Positions 27,973-35,937 of a stretch of DNA of 39,217 nucleotides are shown one piece after another (the first letter of the stretch is position 1; every line of letters begins with the position of its first letter). Source of the DNA: Gammaproteobacteria bacterium (GTDB taxonomy: Bacteria > Pseudomonadota > Gammaproteobacteria > Nitrococcales > Nitrococcaceae); NCBI GenBank assembly GCA_030433275.1, contig JAUILK010000032.1, positions 1 to 39,217 on the forward strand. Direction: 5' to 3'. The notes below the pieces were generated by a model. It saw only the letters and a list, made by a program, of their open reading frames with translations, had not been told where the DNA came from and ran no database searches. The position numbers were made by a program, and so were the translations under genes.

Positions 27973-28016
27973 GCAATCTATTGCTAGAAATAGATTGCTA
28001 GAAATAGATTGCTAGC
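27973..28016. repeat. Short tandem repeat with inverted copy
   Basis: AATAGATTGCTAGA (27989-28002) is repeated at 28003-28016 with one mismatch, and GCAATCTATT (27973-27982) is the inverse of the repeat core, giving a 10-bp stem. It lies just downstream of the small gene at 28052-28285 and may act as a transcription end or binding site. Confidence 0.6.
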
Positions 28017-28051
28017 CGGTAAGCAATGCTTACTTGCGGCGGGGTGGCGCG

Positions 28052-28285
28052 TCAATGCGCCTGCGGGCGGTGGTCGTGGGCGACCTGAGCGAGCGTGTGC
28101 ATGCGCTTGGCGATGTCGTCTATCACCGCATCGGCGAACGCCGGATCTTTGCAGGCGACGATGATCAGCTCGGTCAGCGCGCGCTCGAGCAGCGCGAAGA
28201 CCTCCACCGCCATGAGCGGGCGGCTGCCGAGGTATTTCGCTAAAGCGTCGAGCTCGGCCGGCCAGTTGGTGCCGTGGGTGGCCAT
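28052..28285 (-). CDS. Small hypothetical protein next to the tape-measure gene
   Basis: A 77-residue, mostly helical, soluble protein (ELDALAKYLGSRPLMAVEVF, then ADAVIDDIAKRMHTLAQVAH). Its ATG overlaps the tape-measure stop as TGATG, so it is translationally coupled to it. Position suggests a phage-type accessory or tail protein. I do not recognise the family. Confidence 0.6.
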   Translation of the reverse strand: MATHGTNWPAELDALAKYLGSRPLMAVEVFALLERALTELIIVACKDPAFADAVIDDIAKRMHTLAQVAHDHRPQAH

Positions 28286-30158
28286 CAGTACCGCCCCGGC
28301 CTACGCGCGCCGAAGTTCGCGGCAAAGGTCGAATCCATCTGCCCGCTGCCGATCATCCGTTCCATGGCATCGCGCACCATGACCTCGATGATCATCTGCC
28401 CGTCGGGGCCGCGGCGGCTTGCCGTGCGTTCGACCTCGAGCGGGTGGCCCTGGTTGATCACGTTGACGATCGGCGCCGCGGCGGCAGCCTGCACGCCGAG
28501 CTGGCCGCCGGCGAGGCGCTTGAGCGGCATGATGGCCTCGGGGCCCGCCTCGCCCATGAGCCCGGCGCCGTTGCGGAAGGGGAAGACGGTGGGGCGGTCC
28601 ACCACGCCGCCCTTGGCGAAAGGCACCACGCCGCGTTCGTCGAACACGTTCCCCTTGGCGGATGCCAACAGACTGAATAAGCCCCCGCCGGTCCCGCCGC
28701 CGCCGAAGGCGCCCATGACGGCATTTAGGATCGTCTGCCGGATGGTCATCTTGGCGATGTCGGCGAGCAGCGATTTGAACGTATCCCCCAGGTTCTCCCC
28801 GCTTACGATGGCATCGGCAAAGCCGCTCGCCAAGGTTTGGGTGGCCTGTTGCCCTATATCCCGCAGCTTGGCGGTGACATCGACCGATTCCTTGAGCTTC
28901 TCGGTGAGCGCGCCGGCGCTTTCCTCGACTTTAAGGAAGTTATCCGCCCAGTTCCGGTCCAGTTGGGCGAGGTAACCATCCAGCGGGCGGAATTCGTGGG
29001 CGGCGGCTGCACTGCACTAGGACTGCTCACGCCCGCCGGCGCTTTGGCCTGCACGTCGATCGCACCAAGCCGCATGGGCTTGCCGGCGGGCTGAAAATCG
29101 ATCAACGACTGCTGCGCGGCCTTGAGCTCGCGCAGCTTTTTGAGTTCGGCGTCGAGCTGCTGGGTGCGCGGATCGTTCGCCCCGAAGGTCGAGGCGAGGC
29201 GTTGGCGGGTGACCATGCGCGCCTGGATCTGGTCTTCGAGGTCTACAATGCGATCCTCGATCGTGGTGAAACCCATGGCCCTGGCGGTTGCCTCGCCGAG
29301 CCCGCGCCCGAAATCGGCAAACCAGCCGGTCAATGTGGCGCCGGTCGTTATGATCGTGCCGAGCGCGTCGCCTAGGCGCTCGAACGCCTGGGCGTTTTCG
29401 GCCACCGCGTGGGTGAAATCGGCGTTGATCTGCGCACCGATGTCGCGGAAGGTCTGCGCCGCATCGCCGCCGTTTGTCACCACGTCTTGGTCGAGCACCA
29501 CGCCGAGGGCGTGCGCCTTGCGCGCGTATTGGTCCAACCCCTCGCCGCCCTGGATTAAAAGCGGCAGGAGCTTACGGCCGAGGTCGTCGCCGAAGACCGC
29601 TACGGCGCGCGCTGACCGCGCGGTGGGGTCCTCGATGCGCCGGATTCGATCAGCGACGAGCTCGAACAATTGATCGGGAGATTTACCGCGCAGCGAGCGC
29701 ACCGAAACGCCAAAAAGGTCGAAGGCCTCGGCCGCCTTTTTGGTGCCGTCCTTGATCTCCTGTGCCTCGCCTGAGAGCGTTGCGAGCGCGTCGGCCACAT
29801 CGTCGGATTCCAGGCGAAACTGCTTGAAGGTGTATTCGAGCTCCTGGACGGCCTCGGCCGAAACGCCCAGCCCGGCGGCGCTGCGCTCGATGTCCTCCAG
29901 CCGGTTCAGGGTCTCGCCGATGCCGCGGGCGAGCGCGCCGGCCGAGAGCGCGGCGGTTATGCCCGCGAACGCGCTGCGCAAGTCGAGCGCGCTTGTAAGC
30001 ATGCGGCGCAGCCCGCCGTCGAACGCGATCGTGCGCCGAGAAGTCTCCCGCAACTCCTGGCCGAGCCGCCGGAGCTCGGCTTGCGTGGAGCGGGTGGCGC
30101 GGATGGCGCCGGAAGCATCGCCCGAAAGGCGAAGGCCGAAGGTCGCGTTATCTGTCAT
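28285..30158 (-). pseudogene. Phage tail tape-measure protein, frameshifted
   Basis: Two frames together give a lambda-type tail length tape-measure protein of about 625 residues. The first frame (from 30158) has the family start NATFGLRLSGDASGAIRATR, a central tape-measure-like domain and helices with QEIKDGTKKAAEAFDLFGVS. It keeps meaning to about 29000, then reads into nonsense. The other frame, open from 29016 to 28285, continues with RPLDGYLAQLDRNWADNFLK and ends with the typical VVDRPTVFPFRNGAGLMGEA block. The switch is -1 and lies between about 28975 and 29016, near the short repeat GTGCAGTGCAG. A one-base deletion is the simplest cause; programmed shifting or sequencing error are alternatives. 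Confidence 0.85.
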
Positions 30159-30181
30159 AGCCTAACCCAGGGTACAACCAC

Positions 30182-30234
30182 AACCCCCTATAGGTTGTTG
30201 TATCTACGAAAAAAACGGGGTCCGAATTACCCGT
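30182..30234 (-). repeat. 53-bp leader repeat with terminator-like hairpin, copy before the tape-measure gene
   Basis: 47 of 53 bases match 32326-32378; all six differences are transitions. Read on the minus strand it has ACGGG and CCCGT as a 5-bp stem, followed by a run of seven T, then AGATACA and CCTATAGGGGG. It ends 23 bp before the tape-measure ATG. Confidence 0.85.
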
Positions 30235-30402
30235 GCGGCGGCTTTGTTGGGAGGACCCGCCGCGGCATCTCCCGGTGTGTGTGCGCTCCGCGGGGCCAAA
30301 GGAGGGGCTACAGAAAGCATGCCCATAAAAGTGCCCCCGAGCGCTGTCGCGGTTGTTGGGTCGGGACACTCACGACTTGTCCCGTTTCATAGGCAAGCCG
30401 AC

Positions 30403-30639
30403 CTATGACCATGGACTGTGAAGGTGCACCTGCCGCTCGGACCTTGGGATGCGCGCGGCCGTCGCATGCGCTTCCTCGGCCAAATCGTTGAACACCAACT
30501 GTACCCATTCGGGAAACGGCCCGACCTGCCCGAGTTGCACGGCAAGCCGCCACCCCTCCAGCAGGTGCGGCTTAGCCGCCTCAACGGCGGCTTGCACCGA
30601 GCTTTCGAGTTGCTCTTCGAGCGTATGTGTTTTCTTCAT
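30403..30639 (-). CDS. Small hypothetical protein between capsid and tape-measure genes
   Basis: A 78-residue protein (MKKTHTLEEQLESSVQAAVE, then GWRLAVQLGQVGPFPEWVQL). Helical and acidic at the start. It lies in the phage structural part of the element, where head-tail joining or assembly-chaperone genes would be, but I see no family match. An AGG is only two bases before the ATG, so the start is weakly supported. Confidence 0.45.
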   Translation of the reverse strand: MKKTHTLEEQLESSVQAAVEAAKPHLLEGWRLAVQLGQVGPFPEWVQLVFNDLAEEAHATAARIPRSERQVHLHSPWS

Positions 30640-30711
30640 AGCCTGTTGCGCTTATCCCTTTGCTTGGTTGTGCCAGCGTTGCAACGCGCGATGCGCTCAC
30701 GGTATGCCGTA

Positions 30712-31773
30712 TTAGGCGCCATCCTGGCCGCGTATCGCGCCGACGCGGGAGAGCGCCGTAACGCCCACATCGATCACTGTTTTGATCGGAAGTGAATCCG
30801 AGCCGATACTCCGCCGCCCGCGCCGCGCATCAACGGCGCGCTCGGCCCCCTCCAGGCGCAGCAGCCCGACCACCGGCGCGCGGGCCGGATCGGCCAGCAG
30901 ATACCAGTTCGTCGCGGCGATCCAAGGGGTGGCGATCACCTGGACCACCCGCCCGCTGTTGCTGAGCTCGGTCACTACGCTGAGCGCCTCGACTTCTTTT
31001 TCCGGTGGTACCACCAGAAAAGCCGGACGGTTGTTCGTCTCAGCGCCGGCGAGGCTCTGTTGCCGGCGCAACGCAGCGAAAGCCGTGCCGAGTGCGGCCT
31101 TACTGAAAACGGTCGAGGAGAGCAGGTTATCGCCCGTGAACAGAGCGCTGCCGTCGGCAAGCGTCGGGTTTGTCTCCAGCACGCCGTATACCTTCACCGC
31201 TTCCAGGCGGGCGGCGGTAGCGGCGAGCTGGCGGAAAACACTCTCGATGAGTTCGAGATCGTCGTTGATCAGTGTCTTGCGGCCGATGCCGATCAAGGCG
31301 CCAAAGGTCTTGAGTGCGGCGGACTCGCCACCGCTCGCCTCCATAGAAAACCGACTTTGGAATTCGGCGTTTTCGAGGATCTCCGGCAGCACAACATCTA
31401 AATCAAAAGTCGGAAAGCTAACCTCGTTGAAATTGCGCACGGGTACGGGCTTCGCGATGCGGCGATGGTCGGATTCGGTGTCGTAGACGACCTCAACTAA
31501 GCGGCGGATCGAATCCGTGAGCGCCTCGCCAAAATCATCGGACACCAACCCGGCGCTTATCGCCTGCGGGCGCGTCATCCGAATTTGCCGCCGGGCGGCT
31601 GCGCGCTCGCCAAACACCAGGGCCATCTCGGATAAGGTCACGTGCTTGCCCGCGAACTCCTCGGCTGTGGGGTGCATGCCGGGATTACGAATGCCCAGCC
31701 GCTGCGCCAAATAGTCGGGCGCCGCATCGCGAATCTCGTTGACCGTGTAACCAATGGATCGTACTTCGGGCAT
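30712..31773 (-). CDS. Phage major capsid protein (Mu gpT-like/HK97-fold)
   Basis: A 353-residue protein resembling the capsid half of prophage protease-capsid proteins. The start MPEVRSIGYTVNEIRDAAPD follows AGGA; a longer in-frame start at 31878 is rejected because the extra residues look unlike protein. The middle has FPTFDLDVVLPEILENAEFQ and ALKTFGALIGIGRKTLINDD (shell core), and the C-terminal part has the gpT-type block NNRPAFLVVPPEKEVEALSV followed by NWYLLADPARAPVVGLLRLE. It would build the head shell with HK97 fold. No protease, portal or terminase gene accompanies it. Confidence 0.8.
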   Translation of the reverse strand: MPEVRSIGYTVNEIRDAAPDYLAQRLGIRNPGMHPTAEEFAGKHVTLSEMALVFGERAAARRQIRMTRPQAISAGLVSDDFGEALTDSIRRLVEVVYDTESDHRRIAKPVPVRNFNEVSFPTFDLDVVLPEILENAEFQSRFSMEASGGESAALKTFGALIGIGRKTLINDDLELIESVFRQLAATAARLEAVKVYGVLETNPTLADGSALFTGDNLLSSTVFSKAALGTAFAALRRQQSLAGAETNNRPAFLVVPPEKEVEALSVVTELSNSGRVVQVIATPWIAATNWYLLADPARAPVVGLLRLEGAERAVDARRGRRSIGSDSLPIKTVIDVGVTALSRVGAIRGQDGA

Positions 31774-31896
31774 GGGTCCTAATCCTTTTATTGGATGGTC
31801 CCATGATGCACGTCGCGTACTGAACGGGGGCGGGTTTTCATTCAGTGGTTTTGCTCGGTGGCTGCGCCTCGAATGCAACCCCGCTCATGGCGTCGG

Positions 31897-32316
31897 TCAA
31901 TCGCGAATTACCTCGAAGAGGGCGCGCTGGCAGCGCACCGCCCGCACGCCGTGGGCGCGCTCGAGCTGCAAAATGTGCGCGAGGGTCTGCTGCAACAACG
32001 AAAGTGACTTGAGGCTGCGGTGTCGGGCAATAGCCTCGAAGCGGCGCAGCGTTTCTTCGAGGCGTTTTGCGCGCTGCCAGGCGGAGAGTGCGCCAGGCGG
32101 GTCCAACAGGTCGGCCGCACGGCGCAGAGCGACATTGCGTTGTTTTGTGGCTTCCGGGCCGGCAAGACCCAACGCCCGTTCCAGGGGCTCGCCGGCGCGA
32201 TAGCGCTGCAAGGCCTGATCGAGCCAAGCATGGATTTCAGGGTCCGAGCGGGTCGCCTCCAGCAGTCGGTCCAGGTCGACCCGCGGCGCACCTGAATCCA
32301 TTCCATGGCTGACCAC
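31897..32316 (-). CDS. Hypothetical protein upstream of the capsid gene
   Basis: A helical protein of up to 139 residues from a GTG at 32316, or 134 from the ATG at 32301. It is Arg/Leu-rich (LLEATRSDPEIHAWLDQALQ, then SLLQQTLAHILQLERAHGVR). An AGGGGG from the end of the 53-bp leader repeat lies about ten bases before the GTG. Position in front of the capsid gene would suit a scaffold, small terminase or regulator, but I cannot identify it. Confidence 0.6.
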   Translation of the reverse strand: MVSHGMDSGAPRVDLDRLLEATRSDPEIHAWLDQALQRYRAGEPLERALGLAGPEATKQRNVALRRAADLLDPPGALSAWQRAKRLEETLRRFEAIARHRSLKSLSLLQQTLAHILQLERAHGVRAVRCQRALFEVIRD

Positions 32317-32325
32317 CGGAAGCGG

Positions 32326-32378
32326 AACCCCCTATAGGTCACTGTATCTGCAAAAAAAACAGGGTCCGAATTACCCGT
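32326..32378 (-). repeat. 53-bp leader repeat with terminator-like hairpin, copy before the capsid segment
   Basis: Second copy of the block at 30182-30234. Here the stem is ACGGGT with ACCCTGT (one bulge or wobble), followed by a run of eight T on the minus strand. It ends 10 bp before the GTG at 32316. Conservation covers hairpin, T tract and the CCTATAGGGGG end. Confidence 0.85.
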
Positions 32379-32431
32379 ATCGCGCCGCGCTGCGGAGTAC
32401 CTTTTTGCCCTGCCGGTAAGCGCGGCTTACG

Positions 32432-32794
32432 TCATTCGATCTCCTCTGCCAGCGCATCGACTTGGCTTTTGAGGTCGCGCACGTCGTCACCGAGACCGTC
32501 AAGCGTTACCTCTACGTCGGCCAGGCGGCACTCAATCCTGCGCAGCGTGGTATCCAGGTCACCGAGCTCGCCTTGAAGCTCGGCTCCGCTCATCCCGCAA
32601 TCCCCGAAGTCGCATTCACTCGGCTGGCTCACCTCGGCCCGCAGCGCCTGCAGTTCCTCGCAGACGGCCTCGAGCAGGCTTGCGAGGTTGGGGCGGCCTT
32701 CGCCGCGCGCCCAGCGTGCGCCCTCGCGCAGTCGCTCCGGCAGTGCCGGGTCAGGCTGAGCCGCCGGCGCGGCAGTGTTGTCATTCGTTGTCAT
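32432..32794 (-). CDS. Acidic coiled-coil hypothetical protein
   Basis: A 120-residue protein (MTTNDNTAAPAAQPDPALPE start). The C-terminal half is a likely coiled coil with heptad pattern (LQGELGDLDTTLRRIECRLA, then VEVTLDGLGDDVRDLKSQVD). The ATG at 32794 has GAGGTG eight bases upstream and overlaps the stop of the preceding small gene as ATGA. No family recognised; possibly an assembly or partner protein. Confidence 0.65.
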   Translation of the reverse strand: MTTNDNTAAPAAQPDPALPERLREGARWARGEGRPNLASLLEAVCEELQALRAEVSQPSECDFGDCGMSGAELQGELGDLDTTLRRIECRLADVEVTLDGLGDDVRDLKSQVDALAEEIE

Positions 32795-33021
32795 TTCCAT
32801 CTCACCTCGTGAGCGGTTAGGGATCTGGCAATACCTCGCCACCACCTAGGGCCGCAATACCCGCCTTGTTTGCGCTTCACCGTCGAAAGGCAGGCCACCA
32901 GGTGAAAGTGTGGGGCGGCGAGGCTTCGGTTGCATTCGTGACAGTCACAAGCCGTGTTGCCAGTTGGCGATGGTGTGTTGGTGCTGGCGTCAAGCCTTGC
33001 CGGTGCCGTGACGGTGGTCAT
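32791..33021 (-). CDS. Small Cys-rich hypothetical protein
   Basis: A 76-residue protein (start MTTVTAPARLD). It has a CDCHECN cluster and later CLSTVKRKQGGYCGPRWWRG, which could bind a metal. GAGG lies eight bases before the ATG, and its stop overlaps the next gene's start as ATGA, which supports it being real. The Cys-Asp-Cys-His codons happen to spell the element's operator sequence GTGACTGTCAC (32938-32948). Confidence 0.5.
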   Translation of the reverse strand: MTTVTAPARLDASTNTPSPTGNTACDCHECNRSLAAPHFHLVACLSTVKRKQGGYCGPRWWRGIARSLTAHEVRWK

Positions 33022-33081
33022 TTCTGGGCCTCGATCATTCATTCCATGGAGCTGTTTTTGGTTAATCTCTATTTTCCTATA

Positions 33082-33175
33082 GTGCGAAATAAGCGAATAA
33101 TGCGAAATAACATTGTTATCAATATCTTAGTCGTACAAATAAGTCCTGCACGATGCGAAATAAGGCTAAAATCAA
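33082..33175 (+). repeat. 94-bp iteron-rich block, right copy
   Basis: Matches 27412-27505 (88 of 94). TGCGAAATAA copies begin at 33083, 33101 and 33154. Unlike the left copy it is followed by inverted copies (see next entry). Confidence 0.85.
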
Positions 33176-33296
33176 TAAGTTACGTAAATATGTATCTAAG
33201 GTATTGATTACCAACTTATTTCGCATTAATTCGCACTTTTTATGACGCTGAAAGCCTTATGTAATAACTTTTTTCGCTTTATTCTCTTATTTCGCT
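33083..33296. other. Candidate replication origin with iterons in both orientations
   Basis: Three forward TGCGAAATAA copies (33083, 33101, 33154) are followed by inverted copies TTATTTCGCA (33216), TTAATTCGCA (33226), TTTTTTCGCT (33269) and TTATTTCGCT (33287). The whole 33050-33360 stretch is AT-rich in a GC-rich element and directly follows the DUF3987 helicase/primase-like gene. Iterons plus AT-rich DNA beside a replication-type gene is the usual look of an origin. Function is inferred. Confidence 0.55.
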
Positions 33297-33360
33297 ATAC
33301 TCTATCTTTTAACATATAAGACTAAATAAATAACTTAACTTATTAATTTTGCTGGTTTTA

Positions 33361-34671
33361 TTATTTAGCGGTCCAAACCGTGGTCGGGCGCCCACCGGTC
33401 TGCGAAGAGCTCGATGTGATACGACCAGCCCGCTCAAGCACCCCGAGCGCCTTGGCGATTTTTTGGCTCGGTGCGTGGCGGCCGAGTGCGGCAGAGAGCT
33501 CAGTGCGCGATAGCCCGGCAGACGATCCGCGCAGCGCCTCGAGTATCCGATCCGCGATTGGATCGCCGATCGCATCCCCGAATATGTGCCGCACCGAGTC
33601 CGCGGCATATCGCCAGATCGCGAGCGCGGCCAGGAGGTGCGGTGGCCCGATCGAGCTACTGGCATCAAGCAACGCATAGATCAGCGCCAGGCGTATCACC
33701 TGTGCCTCGGCGCGGCCGGTGATCGCCCCATAGAGTCCGGGCTGCCCGTCCGAGAGTCGCGGATAGACCTGCTCCCAGAGCCGCGCGCCCGCCGTATCCA
33801 TGGTGATCCGCTCGAGGTCGCGGGCCTGCTCGATCGTCGTGGCGAGGCGGCGCGCGAGCGGATGGAGTGCCCGCTCGTCCAGATTGCCGCCGTGGGGTAG
33901 GTACCGAGCTCGGCGCACAAGCATGAACAAGAATCGATTGGCAAACCCATTGCCTGCCTCGGTGCGATCAAGATAGCGGGTGAGCTCATCGGCGGTGATG
34001 TGTCCGACGATGGAGATATGAGCGCCGGTCGCTCGCGTATCGCATTTTTTCGTGATGGTGTTGAGCTTCGCGCCGTCCCAGGCATCGCGCAGCACGATCG
34101 AGACGATGTTGCCGTCCCGTGTCATTACTCGGAGCACCCCAGCGAACTCAGACTCCTGCACGAGCAGGCGCTTATCCGGGATGCCGGGGTCCTGGTCGGT
34201 CTCATCTCGCACCGCCCAAATCAACCCCTCGCCGCTGCTGATGCCCGTATTAATGCACTGGCTCGCCCAACCATCCTCCAGCAGCCTAAAAACCTGCCGG
34301 ATGCGCCCCCAGCTCGTGCCTTTGCGGGCTTTGCCGGAGGCGCCGACGAGCGCGGCATACAAGTTGCTGTGGTGCTCATCGCCCTCTACCGCATAATGCG
34401 GCCCGCGACCTATGCAGGAGCCAACCGCCACCAAGAACTGGATGAGCAGCGCGGCCGGGTCGGCCTCGCTGTGCGGGCTGATGGTGCGCACCACCTCGCC
34501 GGCGAGCCCGTGATAGGCGGTCTCGGCGAGCGGTGCCGGCCAGTGCTCGTCCGGCGGCGGTGGTGGCGCGTCGGGTGCCGTGGTAGACTGTATGTGCTTG
34601 ATTGCATTGCTTTGTTTTTTTGGCTCCGCGTCGGCCGCTACCGGCGCGGAGCGCTCCCCCCACTCCCTCAT
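33361..34671 (-). CDS. DUF3987 family protein (helicase/primase-like)
   Basis: A 436-residue protein of the DUF3987 family, found in phages, satellites and integrative elements and thought to act in replication as a P-loop ATPase. A Walker A-like motif GASGKARKGTS is at residues 110-120. Other family blocks are LLVQESEFAGVLRVMTRDGN and ATGAHISIVGHITADELTRY, and GFANRFLFMLVRRARYLPHG. The C-terminal 70 residues look like a winged helix (GLSRTELSAALGRHAPSQKI), which may bind the iteron region lying just downstream. Its start overlaps the HTH gene by 4 bp. Confidence 0.85.
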   Translation of the reverse strand: MREWGERSAPVAADAEPKKQSNAIKHIQSTTAPDAPPPPPDEHWPAPLAETAYHGLAGEVVRTISPHSEADPAALLIQFLVAVGSCIGRGPHYAVEGDEHHSNLYAALVGASGKARKGTSWGRIRQVFRLLEDGWASQCINTGISSGEGLIWAVRDETDQDPGIPDKRLLVQESEFAGVLRVMTRDGNIVSIVLRDAWDGAKLNTITKKCDTRATGAHISIVGHITADELTRYLDRTEAGNGFANRFLFMLVRRARYLPHGGNLDERALHPLARRLATTIEQARDLERITMDTAGARLWEQVYPRLSDGQPGLYGAITGRAEAQVIRLALIYALLDASSSIGPPHLLAALAIWRYAADSVRHIFGDAIGDPIADRILEALRGSSAGLSRTELSAALGRHAPSQKIAKALGVLERAGRITSSSSQTGGRPTTVWTAK

Positions 34672-34895
34672 ATCGCCTCCTGCGGGTCGGATGTCGAGCG
34701 CCGGCGGTTATGCTCGATCCACTCCAGCACGTCCTCAGCGCGATACCGCACCGAGCGCCCAACCTTGATGTATTGCGGCCCATAGCCCTCCAGTCGGCCT
34801 CGCTCGGCCCAGGCCGGAGACTTAGAGAGCCATTCGCAGAGCTGGCGCTGGGTGATCAGGCGCGGGAGGGGGATGGTCGTGGTGTCGGTAGCCAT
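34668..34895 (-). CDS. AlpA/excisionase-like helix-turn-helix protein
   Basis: A 75-residue MerR/excisionase-type protein: LITQRQLCEWLSKSPAWAER then YIKVGRSVRYRAEDVLEWIE, the normal order for the AlpA/phage Xis-like HTH_17 fold. It may activate or direct excision, as AlpA-like proteins do in other elements. The stop overlaps the DUF3987 start (ATGA). An inverted repeat (34964-34986) lies upstream and could be its operator. Confidence 0.85.
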   Translation of the reverse strand: MATDTTTIPLPRLITQRQLCEWLSKSPAWAERGRLEGYGPQYIKVGRSVRYRAEDVLEWIEHNRRRSTSDPQEAI

Positions 34896-34963
34896 TATTC
34901 GTCCTCGTGGTTGTGCGGCGGTGTGCGGTCATATTCGTTCGCGGGAGACACCCCCGATAGAAA

Positions 34964-34986
34964 AATAATCAGGGGGGGCGATTATT
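34964..34986. promoter_or_regulatory. Inverted repeat upstream of the HTH gene
   Basis: AATAATC (34964-34970) and GATTATT (34980-34986) are exact inverse copies around a G-rich centre (AGGGGGGGC). It is about 70 bp before the HTH gene start and 43 bp after the DUF6499-like stop. A candidate operator or leader structure. Confidence 0.5.
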
Positions 34987-35028
34987 GGGCGCCAGCCGCT
35001 CATGGTCAGAGGGGTTGTGGGGCCGTGA

Positions 35029-35817
35029 TCAAATCGGGATCCGCCAGTAGTCGGCATCACGCAGCGCGCGGGCGACCGCACGCTGATAGCGCAGTTTTTT
35101 TTCGGTGCCTCTGTTTGGGTAACTGTTTGATTCGGCTGGGTAAAAAACCGCTGCCATCTCCGCCGGACTCGCCCCGGCCGCCTCGGCATCGAGCAGACGC
35201 AGATAGAGCGGCAGCTTATTGCGCTGGATCTTTCGCCCGCCGGCGCGCTCCGGGCTCGGATCGAGCCGGGCGCTCGCCGCTCGGGCCTCGAGCAGCCAGG
35301 CGTAGGCGATGCGCAGCTGCCGCTCGAGCGGCGCATGTACATCGAACGCCATATCGATTATCTCGCCGGGCATCGCCCGCACCGCGGCGCGCTCCTCATC
35401 GGTGTCGATCGGCCATGGCCCGCGCGCCGACTCATACGCCTCATCCATCAGGCAGCAGTGCGGCGGCAGCGGCACGTGCGGATGCGGGGCGATCGGCTCG
35501 ATCTTATAGCGCTCGGCGAGATCAATCGTGGGGTAGCGGCGGTGCGGGTAGACCGACCAGTAATCCTCGCCGCGCTCGAACAGCCGCGCCACGCACTCAG
35601 AGTAGGGCACTTCGGCGCCGTAGCGGCGGATATCGCCCGCCTGCCAGGCGGGCTCGTCGGTGACGCCGTGCTCCGCGAGGTAGTCGGCGCGCCGGCGCAA
35701 GAACTCCCAGGCCCACTCGTGCCCGTCGAGATCGTCGGGGCGTGGGTACTGCCGTGGGTCGCGCCAGTCGGGCTGGCACACGCAGTACGGGCCCTCGGGG
35801 ACGATGGCGTGGCTCAT
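35029..35817 (-). CDS. DUF6499-like protein of integrative elements
   Basis: A 262-residue soluble protein. The start has WRDPRQYPRPDDLDGHEWAW and EFLRRRADYLAEH, matching the small DUF6499 domain commonly found in proteins of islands. The C-terminal part (PLYLRLLDAEAAGASPAEMA then KKLRYQRAVARALRDADYWR) resembles the DNA-binding DUF2285-type region. A regulator or replication partner is plausible. It is the first gene after the integrase in transcription order. Confidence 0.7.
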   Translation of the reverse strand: MSHAIVPEGPYCVCQPDWRDPRQYPRPDDLDGHEWAWEFLRRRADYLAEHGVTDEPAWQAGDIRRYGAEVPYSECVARLFERGEDYWSVYPHRRYPTIDLAERYKIEPIAPHPHVPLPPHCCLMDEAYESARGPWPIDTDEERAAVRAMPGEIIDMAFDVHAPLERQLRIAYAWLLEARAASARLDPSPERAGGRKIQRNKLPLYLRLLDAEAAGASPAEMAAVFYPAESNSYPNRGTEKKLRYQRAVARALRDADYWRIPI

Positions 35818-35937
35818 GGCGGACTCGCCGCCGCGGGGCGCTGTCGGATAAGCTCTCGGTCAGCCATGCGGCACCTCTGTACTAGGTGCGGTGATGGTCA
35901 GGCGGGCGCGGTGCGTCCTCACCGCGTCCGCCGCCTC

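Noticed and set aside
27973-28016. CRISPR-like array
   Set aside because: Repeats are 14 bp, directly adjacent, without spacers, and only two to three units.
32938-32948. Fourth copy of operator GTGACTGTCAC
   Set aside because: It is inside the small Cys-rich gene, where codons for Cys-Asp-Cys-His produce the same sequence; may be chance, so not listed as an operator.
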